Origin: Phycisphaerae bacterium
Lineage (GTDB): Bacteria; Planctomycetota; Phycisphaerae; UBA1845; Fen-1342
DNA length: 64,000 nt
Reading direction: 5' to 3'
Assembly: GCA_028277645.1 (NCBI GenBank)
Contig: JANQFV010000002.1
Span: forward strand, 47,099-111,098
Under the pieces are notes generated by a model. That model made no database searches, was not told the origin of the DNA, and worked only from the letters and a program-made list of their open reading frames with translations. A program made the position numbers and the translations under genes. Of the stretch, positions 9,237 through 18,749 are shown piece by piece; positions within the stretch are counted from its first letter, which is position 1; each line of letters begins with the position of its first letter.

Positions 9237-10991
9237 CTACGGATTGATCCGCGGGACCCATCGAAACTGCATACCAAACGGCACCTGGCCGAAGGCATAC
9301 GCGTTGGTGGCGTTGCGCGTGTTATGACTGTCGCCGTGCAGTGTGCCCCACTCCACCGGACCGTAGCCCCGTGTGGCAAAACAGTGCAGGCGGCCGGCCT
9401 GATCCGCGACGAGAATGTCCAGACGCCCATCACCGTCCACGTCGGCGACGACCGGCGCGGCCTCAACGCCGTCACTCAGCGGCTCTTGTGCGAGTATGTG
9501 GCCGCGCTGTGAGATGATGATCAAGGCACCACGGGGCGGGCCGCCGGGGTTGGGCTGGATCAGTCCGATGACGATTTCGGCGCGGGCGTCGCCATTGAGA
9601 TCGGCGATGGCGGGCGTGCCCCAGATTGTTCCCGGCACGGGGCAGCGCCACAGCACGCCGCCGGGGCCGAGCGTAACCACTGCGCCTCCTGTCGAGGCGT
9701 ACGGACCGGTCGGACAGGACAGAAGTGCTGGCAGATCCACGCCCGGAAGTTGCAGCGTCCGCAGTCCGGCGATGACGTGTTCCTCGGAGTGCGTCGCGAC
9801 GAGGACGTTCAGCGGCAGGCACTCGAACCCGGAGTTGGTCGCGTTCAGGGACCACACCACGCCGGTGCGTTCGGTTAGCCAGCATTGTTCAGCGCCGGCG
9901 TTGCGCGGTGCGCAGATGCCGCCGTCGACGGTCACCGGGAAGTCGTGCTGCCAGATCACGCGCCCGTCAGCCGCCCGGACTACGGCGGCAGCACCGTCCG
10001 GGTACGTAACGAGGAGCTCGCAAACCGAGTCTCCTTGGAGATCGCCTAGTGCCAACGTGGCACCGAGTGAGGACTGGGTGCGCTGGTCCGGCGCGGCCAC
10101 GCGCGCGACCCAGGAGGTGTGTCCGTTGCGGCCGCTGAGCGCCACGACGTCGCCGGCGCGTGTTGCGACGACGACGTCCATAACGTCGTCGCGGTCCGTG
10201 TCGAGTACGAGGGGGGCGGCCACCGCCGGGCTGCCTACCCGGGCCTGCCAGCGGATGGCGCCAGTCCGGTCGAGCGCGTAGATCATGCCGTCGTAGACCG
10301 CGACGAGCAGTCCGTCATTCGCGAACGCGACGCCGACGATGTCGCGTGGGTTGTTGACGGGCGCGGGGGGCGAGAAGTGAATCTCAGCAGTGCCGTCTGC
10401 GCCATTCACCCGCACGACGCCGTCAGCGGTGTCCCCCGTGCTGCCGAAGCGCGTGCCCAACGAAGCGACGTAGATCTGGCCGTCCACCGCGAGAATTGTG
10501 GAGAACCAGGCGGTGAGCCCGACCGGAGCCGTCCACCGGTGTTGCAGACGCACTCGTTCGGTCCGCGGAACCAGCGGGGCGTCATCGCGCGCGGCCCGAC
10601 GTTTGTTCTCCAGCCAACGCTCCCAGTCTGAACGGCGATCGCCGTAGTTGGCTCCCGTCACACGGGCGAGTGTCTGCTGCGCGGACCGCTCGGCGAAGCG
10701 TGGGTTGTTTATGAGAAAATCGACGAACGATTCCTCGTTGGGGCTCCACCGGCGGCTTGTCTCGCGTTCCCAAACACTGAGCGCGGCGCGGATTCGTTCG
10801 GGTGTATCAGCCGCGGCGAGCAGCGTCGCGCTCCGGGCGAGCACCTGTTTGAACGTCCAGTTCCGCCAAACGTTGCGCAGCGTGTACCCACCCCAGACGA
10901 CGGCCGCGAGGATCAGCACGGCGAGGGCAACACGCCAGGTCCGACGACGGGCCTGCGGAGGCTTGGTGTGTTTACTGCGCCGAGACGTCAT
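9237..10991 (-). CDS. Membrane-anchored FG-GAP/PQQ-like beta-propeller protein
   Basis: The 584-residue protein starts at the ATG at 10991, which leaves a basic N-terminus (TSRRSKHTKPPQARRR) and one membrane helix (about residues 19-36), with the rest outside. The outer part holds WD/PQQ-like and FG-GAP-like repeats such as DTDRDDVMDVVVATRAGDVV, DLQGDSVCELLV, DLNGDARAEIVIG and DVDGDGRLDILVADQAGRL. It probably forms a propeller that binds a ligand or partner. A longer reading to 11114 adds 41 basic residues with no signal and was not chosen. The gene ends 26 bp from the convergent HlyD-type gene. Confidence 0.8.
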   Translation of the reverse strand: MTSRRSKHTKPPQARRRTWRVALAVLILAAVVWGGYTLRNVWRNWTFKQVLARSATLLAAADTPERIRAALSVWERETSRRWSPNEESFVDFLINNPRFAERSAQQTLARVTGANYGDRRSDWERWLENKRRAARDDAPLVPRTERVRLQHRWTAPVGLTAWFSTILAVDGQIYVASLGTRFGSTGDTADGVVRVNGADGTAEIHFSPPAPVNNPRDIVGVAFANDGLLVAVYDGMIYALDRTGAIRWQARVGSPAVAAPLVLDTDRDDVMDVVVATRAGDVVALSGRNGHTSWVARVAAPDQRTQSSLGATLALGDLQGDSVCELLVTYPDGAAAVVRAADGRVIWQHDFPVTVDGGICAPRNAGAEQCWLTERTGVVWSLNATNSGFECLPLNVLVATHSEEHVIAGLRTLQLPGVDLPALLSCPTGPYASTGGAVVTLGPGGVLWRCPVPGTIWGTPAIADLNGDARAEIVIGLIQPNPGGPPRGALIIISQRGHILAQEPLSDGVEAAPVVADVDGDGRLDILVADQAGRLHCFATRGYGPVEWGTLHGDSHNTRNATNAYAFGQVPFGMQFRWVPRINP

Positions 10992-11303
10992 ATCGCGCGC
11001 CAAGAGCGGAGCGGTTGGTGCCGGCGACCGACAGCGTCGCCTAAATCGTGACGATGGTATCGCAGGCAGCACGTAACGCCAGTGTATGATTGGTCTGCGC
11101 GGCGCTGGCCCCACGTGTTGTCGTGTTGGGGATCGAATGAGGTCTTATCGGACGACTGCTGCGGTGCGGCGCCGCGCAACTACAGGTTGATGCTTGTTTC
11201 GTCACTCGGCGTGCGTTAGGCTGACGTCGGAGTGCCGATGCGCTGGGATTCGGCTTTGAAGCAAATTTTCTATCTCCACAAAGCTACTCGCAGGAGGCTT
11301 TTC
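10992..11303. other. Divergent intergenic region, 312 bp
   Basis: This region separates the minus-strand propeller gene from the plus-strand metalloprotease gene and must hold promoters for both. I see no convincing -35/-10 pair, no small gene with start, ribosome binding site and stop, and no repeat. The only clear signal is the ribosome binding site at its right end. Confidence 0.5.
11292..11297 (+). promoter_or_regulatory. Ribosome binding site AGGAGG that decides the metalloprotease start
   Basis: A perfect AGGAGG sits 6 nt before the ATG at 11304. That ATG is followed at once by a signal peptide, so the in-frame upstream start at 11232 is not used. Confidence 0.85.
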
Positions 11304-14300
11304 ATGCGCTGGATGTTGGTTGTTGGTATTTGTGTCTGTTGCGCGCCGCTCGCGTTGGGCAACAGCGGTGCCCCGGACCCCACCATGCTCGACCTGCGGG
11401 CCGAGTATCCGGACGTGCAGTTCTACTCGGACGGAATGGGGCTGTCCCGCATCTACGGTACACAGTTCGCGTTTGGGGACTCGCCCGAGGACACGGCGGC
11501 CGCGTTCGTGACGCAGTACGCGCCACTCTTCGGCGCGCGGCAGGCCGAGCTTACCGCGGGTAACCACTTCAATCGGGCGTACACGCAGTCGATGATGTCC
11601 GACCCGGAGACCGGCGGGACGAAGTTCACGCTCGTGTACTACGCGCAGGTGAAGGACGGCCTCCCGGTTTACGGCGCGGATCTGCGTCTGCTCGTGCGTA
11701 ACACGGAGGGCTTCCCGCTCGTGCTGGCCGCGAACAGTTGCCGCGATCTGAAGGACTTCACGATCCCGACGGGCGCGCTGGGCAATCTGGCCGAAGGCAA
11801 TGCCTACGCCGAGGCGCTGGTCTTCGAGCCGGGGCTGGTGCACCTCACCGAAGCAGAGCCCGTGATTTGGGCGGGCACGTACGGGTCGAAGTGGGCGCCG
11901 ACGCTGGCGCTGAAGTTTGAGGGCAACGGGGCCAACGCGGATGGCGAGCCGCAGCGCTGGCGCTTCATCGCCGATGGTCTGACGGGTGAACTCATCCACA
12001 CCGAATCGCTCATCCACCACGTCGACGTGAGTGGAACCGTCAACGGCATGGCGACCGTGGGCATCGCGGCCGACTTCTGCAACCCTGAGGTCTCGACGGG
12101 TATGCCGTATGCGGAGGTGTGCATCATTGGCGGAAGCTGCACGTTTGCTGACGTCGATGGCAATTTCACGATTCCCCACGGTGGCTCTTCGGCCGTGACG
12201 GTGACGTCGGGGATGCAGGGGCAGTACTTCTACGTCGATAATGTCGCTGGCAGTGAAGAGACGCTGACGATGGGCGTGACGCCGCCGGGGCCGGCCGACT
12301 TCCTGCACAACGCGGCCAACACGAGCGAGTCGATCCGCGCGCAGGTGAACGGCTACATTCAGGCGAACATCATCCGCGACTGGGTGCTGGCGCATCATCC
12401 GACGTACCCGACAATCTCGACGCAGACGAACTTCCCGGTGTATGTGATGCGCACCGATGGCTATTGTCCCGGGAATGCCTGGTATGACGGGTTCTCGATC
12501 AACTTCTGCGCGGCGGGCAGCGGATACGCTAACACGGCCTGGCAGAGCGTCGTTCACCACGAGTACGGGCACCACGGCGTCGAGACAGGTGGCTCCGGAC
12601 AGGGCGAATACGGCGAGGGCATGAGCGACGTCTTTGCCATGCTTACCGTCGACGATCCGGTCCTTGGTGATGGATTCACCGGCACTTGTGGTACCGGCAT
12701 CCGCAACGCGGACAATACGCTTCAGTACCCGTGCGACAACCCCGGGTCGATTCACTACTGCGGTCAGATCCTCTCCGGTTGTGTGTGGGAAACGCGTGAG
12801 GCGCTCGTGACGTCCGGATTCACGCCGGACTACTACCTGCCGCTGCTTTCGACGCTGTCGATTAACTCGATCCTGCTGCACAGCGGTAGCTCGATCACGC
12901 CGGCGATCTACACGGATTTCCTTACGCTGGACGACGACAACGGCGATCTGAGCGACGGTACGCCGCACGAGCCGGAGATCACGACCGGCTTCAACCTGCA
13001 CAGCATGGTTCCGGGGCCACCGCCGGCGAACGATGATTGCGCGCTCGCGATAGCGGCCTGCCCGGGCGAGAGCTACGTCGGAAGCACGAGCAACGCGACA
13101 AACGACGCGAATGCCAGTTGTGCAACCAGCAACAACAGTCCGGATGTCTGGTACACCTACACGCCGGGCACCAACGGCACGCTGACCGCCAGCCTCTGTA
13201 ACGGCACGGCATACGACTCCGCGATGTCGATCTACAGCGGTTGCCCGGGCACGCTCGGGAACGAGTTGGCGTGCGACGACGACGCGTGCTCGTCCGGTGG
13301 TCCGTCGGAGATTTCCATCGGTGTCACCGCCGGCCTGACATATCTGATTCGCGTTTCCGGCTGGGACAACTCGGCCGGGCCGTACGTCCTGGAGCTTACC
13401 GGGCCGGCGTGCGGCGGTGTGCCGCTCGTGATGACGCTGCCGAACGGCGCCCCGCTGGCCGTGCCGATCGGTTCGCCGGTCACGTTCGATGTGCAGATCG
13501 ACGAGCAGGATGAGACGTATCAGACGGGCTCGGCACAGTTGCACTATCGCTACGATGGCGGCAGCTACCAGACCGCGAGCCTGAGCGATCTCGGTGGCGG
13601 CGCGTTCGAGGCCACGCTGCCGGGCGCGAGCAGTTGCGACGACACGCCGGAGTTCTACATCAGTGCCCAGACGGTTGAGGGTTCGACGGTCAACTTGCCG
13701 AACACGGCTCCGGCCAGTGTCTTCTCGTCGGTCGTTGGTGACCTGACGGTAATTCTGGACGACAATTTCGAGTCCGACCTCGGCTGGACCGCGGCCAATG
13801 TTGGCGCCAGCAGTGGCGACTGGCAGCGTGGCGTTCCGGTCGACGATCCGAGCTGGGACTATGATCCGGCGGGCGATTCGGACGGCAGCGGTCAGTGCTA
13901 TCTCACGCAGAACGAGACCGGCAATACCGACGTCGACAATGGTTCGGTGCTGCTCTACTCGCCGATCATGGACATGTCCGGTGGCGGTGTCACGATCGAG
14001 TATGACTACTACCTCTACCTGACGAACACCGACGGTAGCGACCGATTGCTGGTCGAAATCAACAGCAACGGTGGCTCGGGTGCCTGGACGGAGATCGCCC
14101 GGCACACGACGCATGGCGGTCTGGCGTGGCGCAACCATACGATCACGCAAGCCGATCTTGACGCCGCCAGCGTTACTCTGACGAGCAACATGCAACTGCG
14201 TTTCACGGCGAATGATGCCGACACGCAGAGCATCGTCGAAGCGGGTGTAGATGCCGTGCTGATCACGGCCTTCGAGTGTCAAGGCGGACCGCCGCAGTAC

Positions 14301-14774
14301 ACGCTCACCGCGAACACGAGCGGACAGGGTTCGATCTCGATGAACCCGCCGGGCGGTGTGTATGACGATGGTACGAACGTGACTGTCGAGGCGATTCCGG
14401 ATGCGGACTGGATGTTCGTGGACTGGACCGGCGATTTGAGCGGTTCCACCAACCCGACGAGCATTCTCATCGACGGCGACAAGTCGATCACGGCGAATTT
14501 CGCGGCGGATTGCAATGGCAACCAGGTACCGGATGCTGATGATATCAGCGGCGGCACCAGCACCGACGTGAACAACAACGGCACGCCGGACGACTGCGAG
14601 CTGATCGGTGATATGAACTGCGACGGCTCGGTCGACTTCGGCGATATCAATGTGTTCGTTGACATCCTGGTGAACGGCCTGACGCCGTGCGATCCGGACC
14701 GCGCCGATGTCAATGGCGATGGTTCGATCGACTTCGGCGACATCAACCCGTTCGTGACGCTGCTCACGAGCTAG
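11304..14774 (+). CDS. Secreted zinc metalloprotease (M36/thermolysin-like) with dockerin-like C-terminus
   Basis: The 1156-residue protein begins with a signal peptide (MRWMLVVGICVCCAPLALG). A propeptide-like region (about 30-220) precedes the protease domain with HEYGH (residues 419-423) and a downstream Glu in GEGMSD (Glu438), the pattern of gluzincins; the spacing is shorter than in thermolysin. After it come a cysteine-containing PPC-like beta domain (about 570-710), a galactose-binding/jelly-roll-like segment (about 800-990), an InlB-type bacterial repeat (about 995-1070) and a dockerin-like pair of calcium loops (DMNCDGSVDFGDINVFV and DVNGDGSIDFGDINPFV) at the end. Dockerin-like ends of this GDINPFV type are frequent in Planctomycetota secreted proteins, where cohesin partners are mostly unknown. 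It is probably extracellular and degradative. Confidence 0.85.
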   Translation: MRWMLVVGICVCCAPLALGNSGAPDPTMLDLRAEYPDVQFYSDGMGLSRIYGTQFAFGDSPEDTAAAFVTQYAPLFGARQAELTAGNHFNRAYTQSMMSDPETGGTKFTLVYYAQVKDGLPVYGADLRLLVRNTEGFPLVLAANSCRDLKDFTIPTGALGNLAEGNAYAEALVFEPGLVHLTEAEPVIWAGTYGSKWAPTLALKFEGNGANADGEPQRWRFIADGLTGELIHTESLIHHVDVSGTVNGMATVGIAADFCNPEVSTGMPYAEVCIIGGSCTFADVDGNFTIPHGGSSAVTVTSGMQGQYFYVDNVAGSEETLTMGVTPPGPADFLHNAANTSESIRAQVNGYIQANIIRDWVLAHHPTYPTISTQTNFPVYVMRTDGYCPGNAWYDGFSINFCAAGSGYANTAWQSVVHHEYGHHGVETGGSGQGEYGEGMSDVFAMLTVDDPVLGDGFTGTCGTGIRNADNTLQYPCDNPGSIHYCGQILSGCVWETREALVTSGFTPDYYLPLLSTLSINSILLHSGSSITPAIYTDFLTLDDDNGDLSDGTPHEPEITTGFNLHSMVPGPPPANDDCALAIAACPGESYVGSTSNATNDANASCATSNNSPDVWYTYTPGTNGTLTASLCNGTAYDSAMSIYSGCPGTLGNELACDDDACSSGGPSEISIGVTAGLTYLIRVSGWDNSAGPYVLELTGPACGGVPLVMTLPNGAPLAVPIGSPVTFDVQIDEQDETYQTGSAQLHYRYDGGSYQTASLSDLGGGAFEATLPGASSCDDTPEFYISAQTVEGSTVNLPNTAPASVFSSVVGDLTVILDDNFESDLGWTAANVGASSGDWQRGVPVDDPSWDYDPAGDSDGSGQCYLTQNETGNTDVDNGSVLLYSPIMDMSGGGVTIEYDYYLYLTNTDGSDRLLVEINSNGGSGAWTEIARHTTHGGLAWRNHTITQADLDAASVTLTSNMQLRFTANDADTQSIVEAGVDAVLITAFECQGGPPQYTLTANTSGQGSISMNPPGGVYDDGTNVTVEAIPDADWMFVDWTGDLSGSTNPTSILIDGDKSITANFAADCNGNQVPDADDISGGTSTDVNNNGTPDDCELIGDMNCDGSVDFGDINVFVDILVNGLTPCDPDRADVNGDGSIDFGDINPFVTLLTS

Positions 14775-14846
14775 CCAACATCACGGTGCGGCGACGAGCG
14801 ATCAGCACCGACTCGTCGCCCGTCGATATCGGGATGTGTCCCCGCT

Positions 14847-14891
14847 GGCCGCCGGGACGAGCCGCACTGCTCGTTCCGGCGGTTGGTTTTT
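14847..14891 (+). terminator. Rho-independent terminator after the metalloprotease gene
   Basis: A 14-bp stem (14849-14862 against 14869-14882, one G-T wobble) with a 6-nt loop can be extended by two G-T pairs and is followed by five T at 14887-14891. It lies 75 bp past the stop codon and just before the convergent SDR gene ends. Confidence 0.85.
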
Positions 14892-14906
14892 GAGGGTGGC
14901 GCCGTT

Positions 14907-15605
14907 CTACTTCTTGACGAAGATCGTCTCGCCGGTGGCGCTACCCATTCGTTCGTCGAGGAGAGATTCGATGACGGCTGCCACGTCGTCCGGGTCAAGC
15001 GCGTGCTCGCGTGGAAAATCCGGGAATACGCCGCGCATGAGCTCGGTTTCGACCGCACCCGGCGCGACAGCAAACACGCGGATGTTGTGGGGCTTGCCCT
15101 CGTCGGCGGTGGCGCGGCTGAACAGGTTGACCCACGCTTTGCTTGCGCCGTACACCGAGAAGCCGGGGAACGGGTCGTCCGACGCCCGCGACGAGATGTT
15201 GACGATCACACCGCCGCCCTGCGCGAGCATGAGCGGCCACGCCGCCCGTGTCAGGTGAAACACGGCGGCGATGTTCACGCGGTAAACGCGTTCGAACTCG
15301 TCGGGCGTGAGATCGACTGTGGGGCTCAGCGGCGCGACGCCGGCGTTGTTGACCAGCACGTTGACAGCACCGAAGCGTTCCCAGGCGGCCGCCACGATGC
15401 GCTGGGCGGCTTCGGGAGATCCGACGTCCGCGTCGACGATCTCGCAGCGGCCCCCCACCTCACGAATCTGCTCGGCGGCGGTCTCAAGGTGCTCCGGGTT
15501 GCGCGCGACGGCGACGATATTCGCCCCGCGCCGTGCAAGTCGCAGGGCGGTGGACAGGCCAATGCCGCGGCTGGCGCCGGTGATGATGCAGGTCAGGTCT
15601 TTCAT
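14907..15605 (-). CDS. Short-chain dehydrogenase/reductase (SDR)
   Basis: The 232-residue product is a classical SDR. TGASRGIG (residues 10-17) binds the NAD(P) cofactor, NNAG follows strand four, and the catalytic set is Ser in VNISSRAS with YGASK (Tyr and Lys). An Arg shortly after the glycine loop in TALRLARRG and the AR following VAVAR suggest NADP(H) preference, which is inference. The substrate is unknown; 3-ketoacyl-ACP reductase-like enzymes have the same layout. It lies 12 bp downstream of the queuosine-precursor transporter on the same strand and is probably co-transcribed with it. Confidence 0.88.
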   Translation of the reverse strand: MKDLTCIITGASRGIGLSTALRLARRGANIVAVARNPEHLETAAEQIREVGGRCEIVDADVGSPEAAQRIVAAAWERFGAVNVLVNNAGVAPLSPTVDLTPDEFERVYRVNIAAVFHLTRAAWPLMLAQGGGVIVNISSRASDDPFPGFSVYGASKAWVNLFSRATADEGKPHNIRVFAVAPGAVETELMRGVFPDFPREHALDPDDVAAVIESLLDERMGSATGETIFVKK

Positions 15606-15617
15606 GGGTCGGTCCTC

Positions 15618-16415
15618 TCAGTCGGACGGCTCGTCAGCACCGTCCCAGCCACGGTGCTCGCGGTACGGATCGATCTGAAGATAGCGCGACAGGTAGTGCA
15701 CGCCGATGTAGAACGGGACTGTGTCGAGCATCGCCGCCACGAGCTTGAAGATGTAGCCGGAGGCGATGAACACGAACAGTTGCGGCCACAGGGCTTGTTG
15801 CTCATCGATCGGCAAAGCGTGGGCGTAGAAATGAGTAATCAGGATCACCGCCACGGTATCCACGAGCTGACTGACAACTGTCGAGCCGTTGTTCCGCAGC
15901 CAGAGATGCTTTCCCTTCGTCAGCCGCTTCCAGAAGTGAAAGACGAAGACGTCGCAAAACTGGGCGGCGAGGTAGGCGAGCATCGACGCCGCCACGGCGC
16001 CGAAGGTAAGTTGGCGGATGCGGTAGAAGGCCCAGTCGTAGTTCTCCGGCGACGGCAATCCGGTCGCAGGGTCAAGCTGCGGGTCGGGCGGCAGGATTCC
16101 GCCCAACCAGAGGATGAAGACCACCCAGACGTTCAGCAGCAGGCCGATCCAGACAACGAAGGCGGCCCGTTGTCGGCCGTAGAGTTCGCTGATGAAGTCC
16201 GTACACAGGAATGTGATCGGGTAGGGCAGAACGCCGACGGCGACGATGAACGGGATCGTCACACCGAAGATCGTGAACGACATGTCGATGAAGCGGGCGA
16301 TGCCGAGGATGTTCAGCATCGCGAGCGAGCCGAGGAAGATGCCCGCCAGCAGCAGGAACACGCGCTCGCGGCGTTCGTGGAGCCTCGCGTCGGTGTATTC
16401 GTAGGGCAATGACAT
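15618..16415 (-). CDS. yhhQ: Queuosine precursor transporter (YhhQ/QPTR, DUF165 family)
   Basis: The 265-residue integral membrane protein has about six hydrophobic helices. The segment IPFIVAVGVLPYPITFLCTDFISELYGR is a close match to the family hallmark around the first helices (P.T.l..D...E.yG). The family imports preQ0/preQ1 for queuosine tRNA modification. The ATG at 16415 is preferred to a GTG at 16433 because it starts a normal short cytoplasmic tail; no clear ribosome binding site supports either. It is divergent, 85 bp apart, from a PTPS/QueD-like gene, so import and synthesis of a pterin or deazapurine precursor may be handled together. Confidence 0.88.
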   Translation of the reverse strand: MSLPYEYTDARLHERRERVFLLLAGIFLGSLAMLNILGIARFIDMSFTIFGVTIPFIVAVGVLPYPITFLCTDFISELYGRQRAAFVVWIGLLLNVWVVFILWLGGILPPDPQLDPATGLPSPENYDWAFYRIRQLTFGAVAASMLAYLAAQFCDVFVFHFWKRLTKGKHLWLRNNGSTVVSQLVDTVAVILITHFYAHALPIDEQQALWPQLFVFIASGYIFKLVAAMLDTVPFYIGVHYLSRYLQIDPYREHRGWDGADEPSD

Positions 16416-16486
16416 GGTGCGACCCGAATTCACGTGTAATCCGCCCCCGTGCCGGCGTCAACGCTGCCTGCGCGGGCGGAGGAGCG

Positions 16487-16492
16487 TACAAT
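16487..16492 (+). promoter_or_regulatory. Possible -10 box (TACAAT) placed for a leaderless transcript
   Basis: TACAAT ends 8 nt before the ATG at 16501, so transcription starting 6-8 nt downstream would begin at or next to the start codon. No good -35 is visible, and the only GGAGGAG lies 15 or more nt before the ATG, too far for a normal ribosome binding site. Confidence 0.35.
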
Positions 16493-16500
16493 TGTAGACC

Positions 16501-17307
16501 ATGGTGCGGCTGACGCGTGAAGTGCGGTTCTCGGTTGATCGCGACTGGGCGGGCCACGTTGAGTTCTCGCGGCCCGTGACGAATTCGTGGGCGGGATGGC
16601 CGAGCGCTGTGGGGATCGTGCCGTATCTGCGGCTGCGGGCCACGGTCGCGGGTGAACCGGATCCTGTCACGGGCTATCTGTGCAACATCACCGTGATCGA
16701 TCGTCTGCTGCGGAAGCACGCGATTCCGTTTACGGCAGCCGCGCTGCGCGAGCACGGCTGGCGGATGTCAGCGGAGCACCTGCTGGAACATATCTGGGAG
16801 CAGGTGCGTCCGGAGGCACCGTCGAATGCGCCGCTGGTGGCGCTGGAGCTCTGCGCAACGCCCTGCCTGCGTTATGCCATCGAAGCGGAGACACCCGGGA
16901 TGGTCTACCTGACACAGCAATTCGAGTTCGCCGCGGCACATCGGCTGCACTGTGCGGAGTTGTCCGACGCGGAGAATCGGACGACGTTCGGCAAGTGCAA
17001 CAACCCGAACGGCCACGGGCACAATTACCTGCTGGAGGTCACGGTCGTAGGGGCGGCGGATGGTCCGACGGGGTGTGTGCTGCCGCTGCCGGCGTTCGAG
17101 CAGATCGTCAGTGACCGCGTGATCGAGCGGTTGGACCACAAGCACCTGAACGAGGACACGGAGGAGTTTCGCGCGGTGAACCCAAGCGTGGAGAACATCG
17201 CCCGCGTGATCTGGGGCATGCTGGCCGAACACGTAGCGCCGGCGAGATTGCACCGCGTGCGCGTGTGGGAAACGCCAAAGGCCTGGGCGGAGTATTCGGG
17301 GGTCTAA
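16501..17307 (+). CDS. 6-pyruvoyl-tetrahydropterin / 6-carboxytetrahydropterin synthase family protein with two tandem domains
   Basis: The 268-residue protein has two copies of the PTPS/QueD fold. The C-terminal copy (about 134-268) is intact: zinc ligands His148 (AAAHR) and His172/His174 (HGH), catalytic Cys166 (FGKCNNPNGHGHNY), LDHKHL at 212-217 and the substrate Glu in VWETPK. Its wording is closer to animal PTPS than to E. coli QueD. The N-terminal copy (about 1-130) aligns (LTREVRFS with LTQQFEFA, and YLRLRATVAGEPDPVTGY with YLLEVTVVGAADGPTGC) but lacks the HGH and Cys. The active domain acts on dihydroneopterin triphosphate. Whether the product is 6-carboxy-tetrahydropterin (queuosine) or pyruvoyl-tetrahydropterin cannot be settled; the divergent queuosine-precursor transporter favours queuosine. 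Confidence 0.87.
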   Translation: MVRLTREVRFSVDRDWAGHVEFSRPVTNSWAGWPSAVGIVPYLRLRATVAGEPDPVTGYLCNITVIDRLLRKHAIPFTAAALREHGWRMSAEHLLEHIWEQVRPEAPSNAPLVALELCATPCLRYAIEAETPGMVYLTQQFEFAAAHRLHCAELSDAENRTTFGKCNNPNGHGHNYLLEVTVVGAADGPTGCVLPLPAFEQIVSDRVIERLDHKHLNEDTEEFRAVNPSVENIARVIWGMLAEHVAPARLHRVRVWETPKAWAEYSGV

Positions 17308-17368
17308 GAATCGTCAGATACGCGCGATTGTCTCAGTCGTCGGCCGGCGGAAAACAGAAACACTGCCG

Positions 17369-18730
17369 TCAAGACCTGTAGAATCTCGTCCACTTCGCGT
17401 ACTGCACCAGCCGCCCCGCCGTGGCGATGTCGCGATCCCAAGGATAAGCCCAGCGCTCTGGCAGATGGTCTTCAAGCATGGCCCCGCCCCAATTTCCCAA
17501 ACCAGCGCCCAGTACCGCTCCAACGACGCCAGTCCAATTCCCCCAGTCAGCACCCGATACGCCTTCGACAGCGCTGCCGGTCAGCCATCCCGCTGCGCCA
17601 CCGAGCGTCCCGCCTGTAAGTGCCCCAGGATGCAAGTTAGCACATGAGGATGCACTTGCTGCCCGCAGTAGTCGAACGAGGGCGCGTTTGAGGTTTGACG
17701 CGCTACCGCATTGCCACCAGCCATCGAGCAGTTCGGTGCAACTTTCATGGATGTTGCAGAAGATGTCCGCCCGCATTCTCCCGATCGACGTCAACACCTG
17801 CAACGGAACGGGTACGCCCAGCGGTGCGAGAACTTCTTGTAGGGGATAACCGAGCACGCGTCCATTTTGCACGTCCACTGGGGAAGCAAAGTGCGCAATG
17901 TCGGCGCGTGCGATTCGGCCGCGGTAGCACATAGCAAAGGCGTCGTATAACTGGCGATCGCACCACCGCCTGAGCCTTCTGAATTCCTGCTCTTCGCGTG
18001 GATCACCGTCGCGTGCAACCTCCGACGCTTCCTGGTGGAACTCCGTTCGAAATAGGGAGCCGCCGTGCATCGTGCGTTCTGCAATGCGCATAAGACTCTG
18101 TTGTGCTCGCGGTGTGCAGAATGAGTCGAGTATTTGCGGCCCATTAGCAGCAAACACGCGTCGGTGAATGCGCGGGCCCAAGGTCGAGCGATGCACCCTA
18201 ATCTTGCCGGAGCCGAGCGCTTGACAAAACAGCTCGTAAGAGTTGCGTAGATTGTCGACGGTCGCTGGCGCCAGTCCGACGTCGCACAACGTACTAAATA
18301 CTCGTTCGGGCGTCGAAATGTCGTGTGAAGACACACGGGCGATTTCGGTGCACGCATGAGACCGAAGTTCCTCGTTAGCCTCCTTGGCGTGGAAGTACGC
18401 CCTAGGCCTCTTCGTCCGTTCGTCCAGATACGTTCGACAGATCGCTTGATCAGCATCCGGGTATCGACTGCAGATCTCGATGCGCGCGAAACCACGCGAG
18501 GCCGGCAGCGAATCGACCACAGCGCGCAGGCCGCCATCAACGAAGTACAGGCTATCCAGCAGGTCGTTTGCTGGGACCCGGATCGTCGGAAAGAAGAACA
18601 GATGAAGTCGAATCAGGCCGGTGTAGGCCTCGGGCGTGACTTGATTCGAGATGAGAAGCTCTCGGACCTCCGCAGCGTTGAGTGCGCCGATGACTACGCG
18701 CTCTGTCGGCGCATACGATTGACTGATCAT
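17369..18730 (-). CDS. Hypothetical protein with C-terminal glycine-zipper membrane segment
   Basis: I do not recognise this 453-residue protein. The first 330 or so residues are soluble, rich in Arg and charged residues, with no known catalytic motif that I can identify and several scattered cysteines. Residues about 360-415 are Gly/Ala-rich with GxxxG spacing (GALTGGTLGGAAGWLTGSAVEG, then VVGAVLGAGLGNWGGAM), like glycine-zipper membrane hairpins. It starts at the ATG at 18730, with AAGGGG 7 nt upstream and a plausible promoter. Its base composition is visibly less GC-rich than its neighbours, and it sits where atpC would be expected after atpD, so it may have been inserted there. A membrane-acting effector is possible but unproven. 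Confidence 0.75.
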   Translation of the reverse strand: MISQSYAPTERVVIGALNAAEVRELLISNQVTPEAYTGLIRLHLFFFPTIRVPANDLLDSLYFVDGGLRAVVDSLPASRGFARIEICSRYPDADQAICRTYLDERTKRPRAYFHAKEANEELRSHACTEIARVSSHDISTPERVFSTLCDVGLAPATVDNLRNSYELFCQALGSGKIRVHRSTLGPRIHRRVFAANGPQILDSFCTPRAQQSLMRIAERTMHGGSLFRTEFHQEASEVARDGDPREEQEFRRLRRWCDRQLYDAFAMCYRGRIARADIAHFASPVDVQNGRVLGYPLQEVLAPLGVPVPLQVLTSIGRMRADIFCNIHESCTELLDGWWQCGSASNLKRALVRLLRAASASSCANLHPGALTGGTLGGAAGWLTGSAVEGVSGADWGNWTGVVGAVLGAGLGNWGGAMLEDHLPERWAYPWDRDIATAGRLVQYAKWTRFYRS

Positions 18731-18749
18731 CTTTGTGCCCCTTCAACCA

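Noticed and set aside
11202..14282. Open frame of 1026 codons on the minus strand
   Set aside because: It is the antisense shadow of the metalloprotease gene; its translation is Arg/Val/Asp-rich low-complexity without domains.
14883..16412. Open frame of 509 codons on the plus strand
   Set aside because: It runs antisense to the SDR and queuosine-precursor transporter genes, both of which have clear motifs.
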